Shown here in pieces: positions 52,366-61,048 of a stretch of 64,000 nucleotides of DNA. A program made the position numbers and the translations under genes. The notes beneath the pieces are model-generated. The model did no database searches. It was given only the letters and a program-made list of their open reading frames with translations, and was not told where the DNA came from. The stretch is from Phytohabitans houttuyneae (GTDB lineage: Bacteria > Actinomycetota > Actinomycetes > Mycobacteriales > Micromonosporaceae): NCBI RefSeq assembly GCF_011764425.1, contig NZ_BLPF01000003.1, positions 744,001-808,000 on the forward strand, written 5' to 3'. Position 1 is the first letter of the stretch. The number at the start of each line of letters is the position of its first letter.

Positions 52366-52950
52366 TCAGCGGATCGTGACCTCGCGGGGCTTCGCCGGCG
52401 AGATCGCTGGAACCTCACGGCGCAGCGCGAGTCCCAGGGCGAGCCAGACCAGGCCGATGCCGGTGATCGCGGGTGTGTTCGGCATACCGAAGACCACGAA
52501 GGCGGGCAGTTCGATGGCGAAGGGGTACAGGCCACAGGCCAGCGGGGCGAAGCGGCGCCAGCCGTGCCAGCGGTTGGTGCGTACCGCGGCGATGCCGGTC
52601 AGGATCATGCCCAGGCCGATAAGCGGGTCACCGATGCCGAACAGGGTCTCGGCGACTGTGAAGTCGGCCCCGACCGTCAGCTCCGCCACCGCGATCAACG
52701 TCCAGCCCAGGCCGGCGAGCGGCAGGCCGATCCTGGGCAGCCGGCCGGAGCCGGCGGCGCCCGAGGTGGCGAGTGCCAGCACGCCCGTGAGGACCAGCAG
52801 GTGCGAGGTGGTCGTCGCGATCGTGAACGGCAGGCCGGGGTGCTCCGGGTCCACCGGGTTGATGAACTGGACAACGCCCACGGCCACGTGCAGCAGCGCG
52901 CCGGCGATCAAGGTAGACGTGGCCGCTCGGCCGAGCCTGGTGACGTCCAT
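52366..52950 (-). CDS. Integral membrane protein, six helices
   Basis: 194 residues. About six hydrophobic helices (for example ATSTLIAGALLHVAVGVVQF, HLLVLTGVLALATSG, LIGLGMILTGIAAV, ITGIGLVWLALGLAL). Belongs to the small DUF-type membrane proteins of actinobacteria; no motif points to function. Precedes the hypothetical gene at 51712-52317 in a probable two-gene operon. Confidence 0.65.
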   Translation of the reverse strand: MDVTRLGRAATSTLIAGALLHVAVGVVQFINPVDPEHPGLPFTIATTTSHLLVLTGVLALATSGAAGSGRLPRIGLPLAGLGWTLIAVAELTVGADFTVAETLFGIGDPLIGLGMILTGIAAVRTNRWHGWRRFAPLACGLYPFAIELPAFVVFGMPNTPAITGIGLVWLALGLALRREVPAISPAKPREVTIR

Positions 52951-53110
52951 GGCTTCTCTCCGCTCAGTCGGTGATTGAGCCGACGGTAGGGATCACCGGG
53001 GTGCGCCCGGAACGTGGCGGGCACACACAGACGACCCCGAGGCCAGCCCCGGGGTGGGGGAGGGGAACGCCTCCTGGACCGGTACGAACGCGTCGGGAGA
53101 CGATCCATGG

Positions 53111-55120
53111 GTGGTGAGTCGGATCCGGCGGACGGTGGTCCCCTTCGGCCTGTTCGGGCTGGCGGCGGTGTGCGCGGCCGCCGCCGTGACGGGCGCGATC
53201 GTGGCCGGCTACGACCTCGACGAGGCGATACAGGGATTCCTGCTCCCGCAGGCCGTCATCGGCGCTTCGTTCGCGGTCAGCGGAGTGCTCATCGCGTGGC
53301 AGCGCCCGGGCAACCCGGTGGGGTGGCTGGTACTGTCGGCCGGTTGCGTGCAGACGGCTACCGCAGCGGCGGTGCCCTGGCTCGACTTCGGCGCCCGCGA
53401 GGGCTGGCCGGAGGTGGTCCTGCGGAGCATCGCGACCGTCTACGCGTACGCCTGGCCGTGGGGGATCTCCCTGTTCGTACCGTTGGCGTTGCTGCTGTTC
53501 CCGAACGGCACACTGCCCGGCCGGCGGTGGCGGCCGGTGGTCTGGCTGGTCGCGGCCGGCAGCCTGCTCTTCGTCGCCGCGCTCGGCGGGGAGGGCGCGC
53601 GGTTGAAGACCTCGCTGGCCCAGGCCTGGATCGAGGTGCCCGGATATGACCACCTCGACACGCTGTGGCTCGTAGCCAAGATCGTGAACGTCGCGATCAA
53701 CGCGGTGGTGCTGGCAAGCCTGGTGGTCCGGTACCGGGGCGGAGACAGGGTGCTGCGCCAACAGGTCCGCTGGCTGCTGCTGGCCGCTCTGCTGTCCGCG
53801 GTCGCGCTGGTGCCGCAGCCACTGTTCGGTGTGGGGTCGGTGCTGTTGTTTCTGGCGCTGGCGTTCATTCCGGTGGCCATCATGTTCGCCGTGCTGCGGT
53901 ACCGGCTCTTCGACATCGACCTGGTCGTGCGCCGCTCTTTGGTCTATGGCGTCCTGTCCCTCGGCATCACCGCGGTGTACGCGGCCCTGGCCGCCGCTCC
54001 GGGCCTCACGTTGGGCAACCGGATTCCGGTCGAGCTGGCCGTGACGCTGACCATCGTCGCCGCGGTCGCGTTCGCGCCGATGCGGCGACGCCTGGACGCC
54101 CTGGCGGATCGGTGGGTTTTCGGCCCACGGGTAAACCGCTACCAGCTGCTCACCGCGTTCGGCGCCGGCCTGGAACAGACGCTCGACCTGCGCGACCTGC
54201 TGCCGCAGCTGGCCGCCACGGTGCGACGCGGGCTCGCCGCGAGCTGGGTCCGGGTATCGCTGCCCGGCACCGCCGCGGTCGCGGGCAAGCCGGATGGCCG
54301 CGCCGCACTTGACGTGCCGCTGAAGCGCAACGGCGAGACCGTCGGGCACATCGAGTGCGGCGCCAAGGATGGCGGCTACGACCCCGACGACGTGCAGCTG
54401 CTAGCCACACTGGCCGGGCAGGCCGCCACCGCCATCGCCAACGTACAGCTGACGGCCGAGCTCGCGCAGCGGCTGGACGAGCTGTCCCGATCGCGGGCCC
54501 GCATTGTCGCCGCACAGGACAGCGAGCGCCGCCGCATCGAGCGAGATCTGCACGACGGCGCCCAGCAGCATGTCGTCGCGCTGCTCACGAAACTGCGGCT
54601 GGTCCGCAACCAGCTGGCCCGCGGCGAGGGCTCCGCCGCCGAAGCGCTCGACGAGCTTCAGGCCGACGCCCGGGATCTGCTCGGCGACCTGCGCGACCTG
54701 GCGCACGGCATCCACCCGCCCGTGCTGTCCGACCGTGGTCTCGTGGCCGCCGTCGAGGCCCGCGCCGACCGGCTCCCGCTCGACATCCTCGTAGAGGCCG
54801 AGCCGGCCCTGCGTGAACGGCGATTCGGCGCCGCCACCGAGGCGGCCGCCTACTTCGTCGTCTGCGAGGCGTTGACCAACGTCGTGAAACACGCCGGCAC
54901 CGAGGCGGTACGCATCGCCCTGGCCGTCGCCGACGGCCACCTGGAGATCGTCGTACACGACGACGGCATCGGCTTTCCCAGCACGGCCACCGCCGGCCAC
55001 GGCCTGACCAACCTGCGCGACCGCATCGAGACGCTCGACGGCACGATGCACATCGAGGGCCGGGCCGGCGCCGGAACGCGCCTGCGCGCCCAGATTCCCA
55101 TCGGAGGTACTGCCACATGA
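53111..55120 (+). CDS. NarL-type sensor histidine kinase
   Basis: About 669 residues from GTG 53111 (a GTG at 53054 is an alternative). Multiple N-terminal membrane helices (about eight), then a GAF-like domain (about 355-440; AFGAGLEQTLDLRDLL, DDVQLLATLAGQAATAI), a HisKA_3 dimerisation box with phospho-accepting His near residue 481 (RRRIERDLHDGAQQHVV) and an HATPase_c domain (VVCEALTNVVKHAG, HDDGIGFPS, GHGLTNLRDRI). Partner of the response regulator that overlaps its stop. The membrane region is the probable sensor. Confidence 0.93.
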   Translation: MVSRIRRTVVPFGLFGLAAVCAAAAVTGAIVAGYDLDEAIQGFLLPQAVIGASFAVSGVLIAWQRPGNPVGWLVLSAGCVQTATAAAVPWLDFGAREGWPEVVLRSIATVYAYAWPWGISLFVPLALLLFPNGTLPGRRWRPVVWLVAAGSLLFVAALGGEGARLKTSLAQAWIEVPGYDHLDTLWLVAKIVNVAINAVVLASLVVRYRGGDRVLRQQVRWLLLAALLSAVALVPQPLFGVGSVLLFLALAFIPVAIMFAVLRYRLFDIDLVVRRSLVYGVLSLGITAVYAALAAAPGLTLGNRIPVELAVTLTIVAAVAFAPMRRRLDALADRWVFGPRVNRYQLLTAFGAGLEQTLDLRDLLPQLAATVRRGLAASWVRVSLPGTAAVAGKPDGRAALDVPLKRNGETVGHIECGAKDGGYDPDDVQLLATLAGQAATAIANVQLTAELAQRLDELSRSRARIVAAQDSERRRIERDLHDGAQQHVVALLTKLRLVRNQLARGEGSAAEALDELQADARDLLGDLRDLAHGIHPPVLSDRGLVAAVEARADRLPLDILVEAEPALRERRFGAATEAAAYFVVCEALTNVVKHAGTEAVRIALAVADGHLEIVVHDDGIGFPSTATAGHGLTNLRDRIETLDGTMHIEGRAGAGTRLRAQIPIGGTAT

Positions 55121-55791
55121 GCGACCGTCTGCGCGTCGTCATCGCCGAAGACAACTACCTGGTCCGCGAGGGTACGCGCAAGCTGCTCGAGGACTCCGGC
55201 GAGATCGACGTCCTCGCCGCGGTGGGTGACGCCGAGCAGCTGCGCCACGCGGTGCGCCGCCTGACTCCCGACGCCGTCCTCACGGATATCCGCATGCCGC
55301 CGGGTCACCACATGGAGGGCATCGAAGCCGCCCACGCCATCCGCGCCGAGCACCCCGGCATCGGCGTGGCCGTGCTGTCCCAGCACACCGACGAGAGCTA
55401 CGCGTTCGCACTGCTGCGCGACGGCACCAGCGGGCTGGCCTACCTGCTCAAAGACCGTCTCGGCGACCTGGAAGACCTGATCCGCGCGCTCCGGGAGGTA
55501 GCCCGCGGCGGCTCGGTCATCGACCCCCAAGTGGTGGATGCCCTTGTCGCACGCCGCACCCGCACCACGAAGTCCGTGCTCGCCGCCCTGACCCAGCGCG
55601 AGCTCGACGTCTTGCGTGAGATGGCCCAAGGCAAGACCAACGCCGGCATCGAACAGGCGCTGCACCTGTCGAGCTCAACGGTCGAGAAACACGTCAACTC
55701 GATCTTCGGCAAGCTTGGCCTGGCGGACGAGCCGGTGCACCGCCGCGTTGCCGCGGTGCTGACCTTCCTCCGCCAGCCACCCACCGCATGA
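55117..55791 (+). CDS. LuxR/NarL-type response regulator
   Basis: 224 residues, ATGA overlap with the kinase. Receiver domain with phospho-acceptor Asp57 (AVLTDIRMPP), Thr/Ser and Lys of the switch (AVLSQHT; YLLKDRL), and a LuxR helix-turn-helix (LTQRELDVLREMAQGKT, SSSTVEKHVNSIF). Controls genes not identifiable here. Confidence 0.95.
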   Translation: MSDRLRVVIAEDNYLVREGTRKLLEDSGEIDVLAAVGDAEQLRHAVRRLTPDAVLTDIRMPPGHHMEGIEAAHAIRAEHPGIGVAVLSQHTDESYAFALLRDGTSGLAYLLKDRLGDLEDLIRALREVARGGSVIDPQVVDALVARRTRTTKSVLAALTQRELDVLREMAQGKTNAGIEQALHLSSSTVEKHVNSIFGKLGLADEPVHRRVAAVLTFLRQPPTA

Positions 55792-55832
55792 CGAGGCTGT
55801 ACGGGCGGCAGGTAGCGCAAACGTATCCCTCG

Positions 55833-57251
55833 TTACCGGCGGGTCTGCTCGACGAGCGTGGCGACGAATCTGGCCAGCCTTTCGGCGTCGCGTGGGTCGG
55901 ATGCCGGCCAGCGGGTCATCAGCAGCGGCGCGGCCCGGTCCAACACCACGCCTTCGCGAGCAAGCACGAAGTACAGAGCGAGCGCCGCCGATCGCGCGTT
56001 GCCATCGACGAACGGGTGAAAGTGCAGCACGTCGAGATACACCCGCGTGGCTCGCGACGGCAGCGGTACGGCCGGGTCGGTTGCCTCGGCCAGACACGCC
56101 TCGAACACCTCCGGTAGCTCGTCGCGGTACGGGTACCGTTCCCTGCCGGCCCGCGCCCAGGCGGGCGTCGTGCGGAAGGGTGCGGTGGCCACACCGAGCA
56201 CCTTTCGTTGCCACGCCTCAAGTCGTGCGAACGTGAGGGGGCCGCCTTCGGCCGCGTCCGCGCGCACCAGGTCCATTGCGGCAAGGACCTGTTCGGCGCC
56301 GTACTTTCGTCTGGCGAGGTGCTCGGCGACGCCGTCGCGGGTGGTGCGCGCCGGCCCGGAGACGTGCTCGGCGCCCTGCTCCCACCGGACCGTCTGCCGG
56401 ACCTGCCGCCAGACCGCGAGGGCGTCGGGAACCACCGGTGGCCAGACCCGCGGCGCCCGCGCGGCGGTGGGCAGCTCGGTGCTGCGCCAACTCGGCCAGT
56501 CCTGCGGCCAGGTGTCGGGCCACGCGTCGTCCGGTGGCGGCGTGATACCGGTGAGCCTCGCCGCGAGGGACTCCGCAGCGTCGGCCACCTCAGCACCCAA
56601 CGGGGAGACCGAGCTCCAGAACCGCCCGCCGATCGCGTCGTCGACCAGAGCGTCGTGGTCCTCGCCCGGCACCTCCGCGACAGCGAGAAACCACTTCAGG
56701 GTCAAGGCGCAGACGGGGTACCAGTGTTCGTCCGCGCCGGACCGCGCCGCCACCGCCGCGACCAGGGAGGCGGCCGTGGCCTCCCAGGCGACAGCTGCCG
56801 CGCGGGGTTCGGCCGGTAGTGGCAGGTGCCGCGTGAACAGCTCGGCCAGGTCTTCCAGGAACGTCCGCCAATCCAGCAACGCCCCGGCGACGGCGACGAG
56901 CGTCTGCTCCGGTGTCGTGATCGAGTCACGGGCGCCGCTCCACCGCACGACCAGCGCACCGTCCGCCGTGTGGCCGGCCATCTGTTCGGTCCAGCCACAG
57001 GCCCAGGAACCGTAGTGCTCGACGAGGGCGGCGCCCATCACCCGCTGCCAGTCCCAGCGCGCGTCGTCCGCGGCGCGATCGAAGCCGCGGCCAGGGTGGT
57101 ACCGGTAGGGCTCGGGCACGCCGCCCGCCGGTGCCACCGCCCGCACGACGTCGAGCACAGTGTCCGGGTCGAACGGGTGCCGTGCCGGCTCGACGTCCGC
57201 CCAAGTAAGGGTTTCGATCCGCAGCCGCGGATCGTCAGGCTCGACCGTCAT
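55833..57251 (-). CDS. Fic-domain protein
   Basis: 472 residues from ATG 57251. The Fic core near the C-terminus has the active-site motif HPFVDGNARS (about 412-421), fitting HPFx(D/E)GNxR, preceded by VYLDVLHFHPF. The first ~350 residues are a separate domain with Trp- and Asp-rich sequence (RYHPGRGFDRAADDARWDW, ADEHWYPVCALTLKWF) not seen in common Fic proteins. AMPylation or another nucleotidyl transfer to a protein target is expected. No clear inhibitory [S/T]xxxE[G/N] helix is seen, though it may be in the N-terminal part. Divergent to a hypothetical gene 151 nt away. Confidence 0.85.
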   Translation of the reverse strand: MTVEPDDPRLRIETLTWADVEPARHPFDPDTVLDVVRAVAPAGGVPEPYRYHPGRGFDRAADDARWDWQRVMGAALVEHYGSWACGWTEQMAGHTADGALVVRWSGARDSITTPEQTLVAVAGALLDWRTFLEDLAELFTRHLPLPAEPRAAAVAWEATAASLVAAVAARSGADEHWYPVCALTLKWFLAVAEVPGEDHDALVDDAIGGRFWSSVSPLGAEVADAAESLAARLTGITPPPDDAWPDTWPQDWPSWRSTELPTAARAPRVWPPVVPDALAVWRQVRQTVRWEQGAEHVSGPARTTRDGVAEHLARRKYGAEQVLAAMDLVRADAAEGGPLTFARLEAWQRKVLGVATAPFRTTPAWARAGRERYPYRDELPEVFEACLAEATDPAVPLPSRATRVYLDVLHFHPFVDGNARSAALALYFVLAREGVVLDRAAPLLMTRWPASDPRDAERLARFVATLVEQTRR

Positions 57252-57402
57252 CGCCGGCCATCGTGCCACGGTGCATGCCAAGAGCGTGCACCGCGAACGT
57301 CGCTACCAGCGCGAGCGGCTGATTACGCGCAGACAGCGGCAGATCCCGCGCGGCGAGCGCGAGGCGGGAGCCTGGCGCGGCGGACCTTGGATAAGGTGCG
57401 GC

Positions 57403-58035
57403 ATGGGCTTGCACTGTGGGTACATCGTGGCGACCGCCTCGGCTACGGCGCTGCTTGAGGAGTTGGCCCGGCACACCGGCGAGTTCACGCTCGAATCGGT
57501 CGTCGACCGCACGGCAGACGCCGATATTGACCCCGCCGGGTTCGACATGCTGCTCGGCGAGATCGACGGCCGGGCGTGCCTGCTCGACACATCGATGACT
57601 TTGTCTGACAGCCCAGACATGATCGTTACCATGTCGACCACCCTGGGCACCGTCGTCGGTTGCGGCGCCGAGACGACCTCCGGCTCGTACTGGCTAACGG
57701 CCGCCCGGGCCGGCCAGCCCCTACGACATGTATTCGTTTCGCACGCCGCCATGACGCGTGGCATGGCAATCGGTGAGCCGCTGCCCTGCGAGAAGGCGCA
57801 TCCGATCGAGGACATCAGCGGAAGCGGAGTCTTCGCTGCGATGGCGGCATTCGGGCTCGATCCGTCCGTGTGGCTGAACTCCGGTCCCGCCCGCGTCGTC
57901 AAGTACGACCACAGTCGTCCAGCAGTGAAGGGGCCAATCGCCGCCATCGTTCGAGGGCACTACGAGCGATACAAACGTCCCGGGGGCGAATGGCTACATC
58001 ACATCACCGCAGTCGTCCGAGACGAATCCCGATAG
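57403..58035 (+). CDS. Hypothetical protein
   Basis: 210 residues from ATG 57403. A well-formed coding frame with DIDPAGFDMLLGEIDGRACL and HVFVSHAAMTRGMAIGEPLPC, ending KRPGGEWLHHITAVVRDESR. Divergent to the Fic gene. Conserved in appearance but the family is not known to me. Confidence 0.6.
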   Translation: MGLHCGYIVATASATALLEELARHTGEFTLESVVDRTADADIDPAGFDMLLGEIDGRACLLDTSMTLSDSPDMIVTMSTTLGTVVGCGAETTSGSYWLTAARAGQPLRHVFVSHAAMTRGMAIGEPLPCEKAHPIEDISGSGVFAAMAAFGLDPSVWLNSGPARVVKYDHSRPAVKGPIAAIVRGHYERYKRPGGEWLHHITAVVRDESR

Positions 58036-58176
58036 CCGCATCGCGAGACGATCGTCCGCCGAGTCCACCTCCCGGGCACGTCGAACCCGCCCCGCCTACC
58101 GCCGCATGTTACTGCGACGATCCGGTCTTGCTCGTTGCGTTCACTGCGGCGCTATTGTCGGTCGCACGGAGGCGGC

Positions 58177-58935
58177 ATGGCGAAGATCGTGGTTATCGGT
58201 GACGTCGGCGGGTGCGCCGACCAACTCGCGGAGGCGATCGAGCCGATAGTCGAGGACCCTGCCGCTTTGGTGATCCAGGTTGGTGACTTGATCGACCGAG
58301 GTCCGGACAGCTCGGGGGTGCTGGCGCTGGTCCGCCGACGGTTCGACGCCGGAACAGACAGCTGGATCCAGCTCATCGGCAACCACGAGGCGCAGTACCT
58401 CGGCGGCGGGCGGTTCTGGCCGCATCAACTCGCATCCAACGATGCTCAGCTGCTGCAGACGTGGTGGATGAAAGAGTGGCTGCGGGTGGCCGCCGCGGTG
58501 CGTACCGCCGACGGGGAGGAGCTTCTGGTAACCCACGCCGGTCTGAGCGTCGACGCGTGGCGGGACCTGGGCGCACCGGTGACCGCGAGCACTGCCGCGG
58601 ACCTGCTCAACACCAGACCCGAGCAGCTGCTGTGGAACGATCGCGGGCCGTTGTGGGCCGAAGCCGGCCCAGACGTCTACCAGTCCTGGATGTACGCCCG
58701 CGAGCCCGTCCCGTTCGGCCAGGTCCACGGCCACTCGACCATCGTCAGCTACCGGCGGGAGACCTGGCTATGCGGCGAACGGATCCGCCAGCGGGCGACC
58801 GTCGACTGGACCGCCCGGCACACCATCACTCGCATCGGCGGCTGCCGCTTCATTGGCATCGATCCCAAACACGGCAACACCGGCGCGCCGACCTGGTCTC
58901 CACTCATCCTCCACGACGCCGTCCTACTGACCTGA
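58177..58935 (+). CDS. Metallophosphoesterase
   Basis: 252 residues from ATG 58177. Calcineurin-like phosphoesterase motifs: GDVGGCADQL near the start, GDLIDRGPDSSG (GDxxDRG), GNHEAQYLGGG (GNHE), LVTHAGLS, and GHSTIV. Active-site metals are bound by these conserved Asp/His/Asn residues; the layout recalls PPP-like bis(5'-nucleosyl)-tetraphosphatase or phosphoprotein phosphatases. Stand-alone gene. Confidence 0.92.
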   Translation: MAKIVVIGDVGGCADQLAEAIEPIVEDPAALVIQVGDLIDRGPDSSGVLALVRRRFDAGTDSWIQLIGNHEAQYLGGGRFWPHQLASNDAQLLQTWWMKEWLRVAAAVRTADGEELLVTHAGLSVDAWRDLGAPVTASTAADLLNTRPEQLLWNDRGPLWAEAGPDVYQSWMYAREPVPFGQVHGHSTIVSYRRETWLCGERIRQRATVDWTARHTITRIGGCRFIGIDPKHGNTGAPTWSPLILHDAVLLT

Positions 58936-59060
58936 TCAGCAGACCCAACCCTGCGCCGCTGGGCCGATGCGGGAAGATAGCCTCCGGGCGCCACACGTGA
59001 ATCGAGAGCCCGCGATCTCGTGCGACGGATGGCCTACCGAGCGCGCTGTATCGGCTGGAT

Positions 59061-59939
59061 ATGGTGGCGGGCGTGTATCGGACGGCTGCCGTTGACGGGT
59101 TCCGGCTTGCCTACGATCGGACCGGTACTGGTCCCGCGGTGGTGTTGCTGCACGGGTGGCCGAGCGACCGCACCGAGTACCGCGAGGTCGTGCCCCTGCT
59201 GCCAGAGGCCGACGTGGTGGTCCCCGACCTGCGCGGCTTCGGTGCCTCTGACAAGCACGCGGCCGACCCTACGCAGCATTACAGCGCCGACGCGCAGGCT
59301 CGCAGCATCATCGGGCTGATCGAGGAGCTCGGGTTGGACCGACCGGTCCTTTGTGGGCACGACATTGGCAGCCGGATCGCGCTGGCAGTGGTCCGGCGTC
59401 GTCCGGACCTGGTCCGAGCGATGGTACTCACGCCACCGCTGCCAGGAATCGGCGAGCGGATCCTCGCGCCGTCGGCGCATCAGGAGTTCTGGTATCTGGG
59501 CTTGCATCAGCTTCCGCTCGCGGACGAGCTGATCGATGGCAGGCCCGAGGCTGTGCGCTGCTACCTGCGGCATTTCTGGACGCACTGGTCGGGCCCTGCG
59601 TTCGCCCTCGCCGAGGAGCACCTGGAGCATCTCGTTGCGCTCTACGCCGAGCCGGGCGCGTTCACCGCGTCCATCGGTTGGTACCGCGTCGGCTCCGGCG
59701 GATTGGCCAAGGTCGCGGCCGAACCGGTTTCGCGACCAGAGCAGCGCATCGGTGTGCCTACCACCGTGCTGTGGCCCGAACACGACCCGTTGTTTCCTGT
59801 CGACTGGTCCGACCGGCTCGGCCAGTTCTTCGCCGACCTACAGATACAGCACGTTGACGGCGGACATTTTCTACCGCTGGAGTGCCCGCGAGAGTTCGCT
59901 GTGGCCGTAGGGCGGCGGTTGAGTTCCCGGTCCAGCTGA
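59061..59939 (+). CDS. Alpha/beta hydrolase of the epoxide-hydrolase/haloalkane dehalogenase class
   Basis: 292 residues. Oxyanion HGWPSD, nucleophile Asp in CGHDIGSR, acid Asp/Glu in the LWPEHDPLF segment and His in DGGHFLPLE. The Asp nucleophile (instead of Ser) marks an epoxide hydrolase or dehalogenase. No signal peptide. The ATG choice follows the first strand TAAVDGFRLAYDRTGTG. Confidence 0.88.
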   Translation: MVAGVYRTAAVDGFRLAYDRTGTGPAVVLLHGWPSDRTEYREVVPLLPEADVVVPDLRGFGASDKHAADPTQHYSADAQARSIIGLIEELGLDRPVLCGHDIGSRIALAVVRRRPDLVRAMVLTPPLPGIGERILAPSAHQEFWYLGLHQLPLADELIDGRPEAVRCYLRHFWTHWSGPAFALAEEHLEHLVALYAEPGAFTASIGWYRVGSGGLAKVAAEPVSRPEQRIGVPTTVLWPEHDPLFPVDWSDRLGQFFADLQIQHVDGGHFLPLECPREFAVAVGRRLSSRSS

Positions 59940-59968
59940 GCAGGGTGCCCGGCGTAGCCGGACGCACC

Positions 59969-60310
59969 TCACCTGCCCGGTCTGGGTCTCTGCCGACCGT
60001 TGGGGTGGTCGGATGTCAGCATGGTCAGGACGTTCGCGAAGTCCAACACCTCGCGGACGAACCCTTGAGGCTGGGTCACCACCACGGTTTTTCCGCGGTG
60101 GCGCGCGTCGACGTGGGCGCGCACGAGTTCGCCGATCGCCGCACAGTCCATAAAGGTGACATGGCGTAGGTCTACCTCGGTGACCCTCGCGGAGTCGGCG
60201 ACGACGTGCAGGACGTCGTGTAGCTGCTCCTTGACGGCCATGTCGACCTCGCCGGACAGCAGAACCCGCACCGTGTCGGACTCGCTGCACACCTGATGCG
60301 AAAGAATCAT
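59969..60310 (-). CDS. STAS-domain protein with Cys at the phosphorylation site
   Basis: 113 residues from ATG 60310 (an in-frame start at 60400 would add 30). STAS pattern VRVLLSGEVDMAVKEQLHDV, VDLRHVTFMDCAAIGELV. The usual phosphorylated Ser in the DS motif is Cys56, so it may not be controlled by a serine kinase like RsbW, or it may be redox-responsive. Contrast the other STAS protein at 44547-44948, which has Ser. No adjacent partner. Confidence 0.85.
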   Translation of the reverse strand: MILSHQVCSESDTVRVLLSGEVDMAVKEQLHDVLHVVADSARVTEVDLRHVTFMDCAAIGELVRAHVDARHRGKTVVVTQPQGFVREVLDFANVLTMLTSDHPNGRQRPRPGR

Positions 60311-61048
60311 GACGTACCTGCCCTCGGCCCGAACCGGAACAAGTCGGCTAACTTGCCCCTCAACCGCCAACGCCGGGGTCCGAGGCAATTGGTCCGTCAC
60401 TGGTGAGACTAACCCCGGCCGATCCTGGGCGCAATCGACGCAACACCCGGGCGGCGCGGCGACGGGACCGGTCCCGCCGCCGCGCCGCCCGAGCCACCTT
60501 CGCCTAGATCGTGCGCAGGCTCGGGCTTAGCCGGTCAGGCTGTCGGTGAAGCCCAGGGGGTTTGGTGAACAGCGCGGCGGTGTGGCGCCCACGGCTGGTT
60601 ACGTTGACCTGATCGGGTTGAGGTGCGGCGAGCTATCCATCGTGGACGTCCGCGTCGGCGCCTCATCCCGCAGCGCCCGTCCCTGAGTTGTCCCCACCGC
60701 CGACCGATGCAACATTCCACGGCCGTTTCCTGTGGCCGCCGGGCCAAACTCGGCACGTTCGTCCTGCCGTCGCGCGGATCGGACCGGCCAGGCCCGGTGA
60801 GCGTCTTCGCTGCGTGATCCGACCGAGGCGATCCACCCGGCAGTGCCGGTCGTCCGCCGAGCGTCACGATGATCGGCTTGCGCGACGCCGCAGGTCCTGC
60901 CGTCTGAGCGTGATGCTTTGATCTTCGTCGCGGCGACCATCCTGGTGCAACTCGTGTCGCCCCTCGGTGAACGGAGCGCCCGGCGCGAGCCGCCGGGTCT
61001 TCCTCGTCGTGGGCTGCGGGCGGGCCCGTGCTTTGGCAAGGTGGCCTG
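60311..61048. other. Non-coding region with a 44-nt palindrome
   Basis: About 738 nt between the STAS gene and the kinase. Contains the palindrome at 60448-60491. Several long open frames overlap here but none has recognisable protein sequence. A minus-strand end reading NPLGFTDSLTG and a stop near 60530 might be the tail of a lost gene. Confidence 0.45.
60448..60491. repeat. Near-perfect 44-nt palindrome
   Basis: A continuous palindrome of 22-bp arms with a single A-C mismatch and no loop, around core CGGGACCGGTCCCG. Arms begin CGGGCGGCGCGGCG. Very GC-rich; candidate bidirectional terminator or protein-binding site. Confidence 0.7.
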
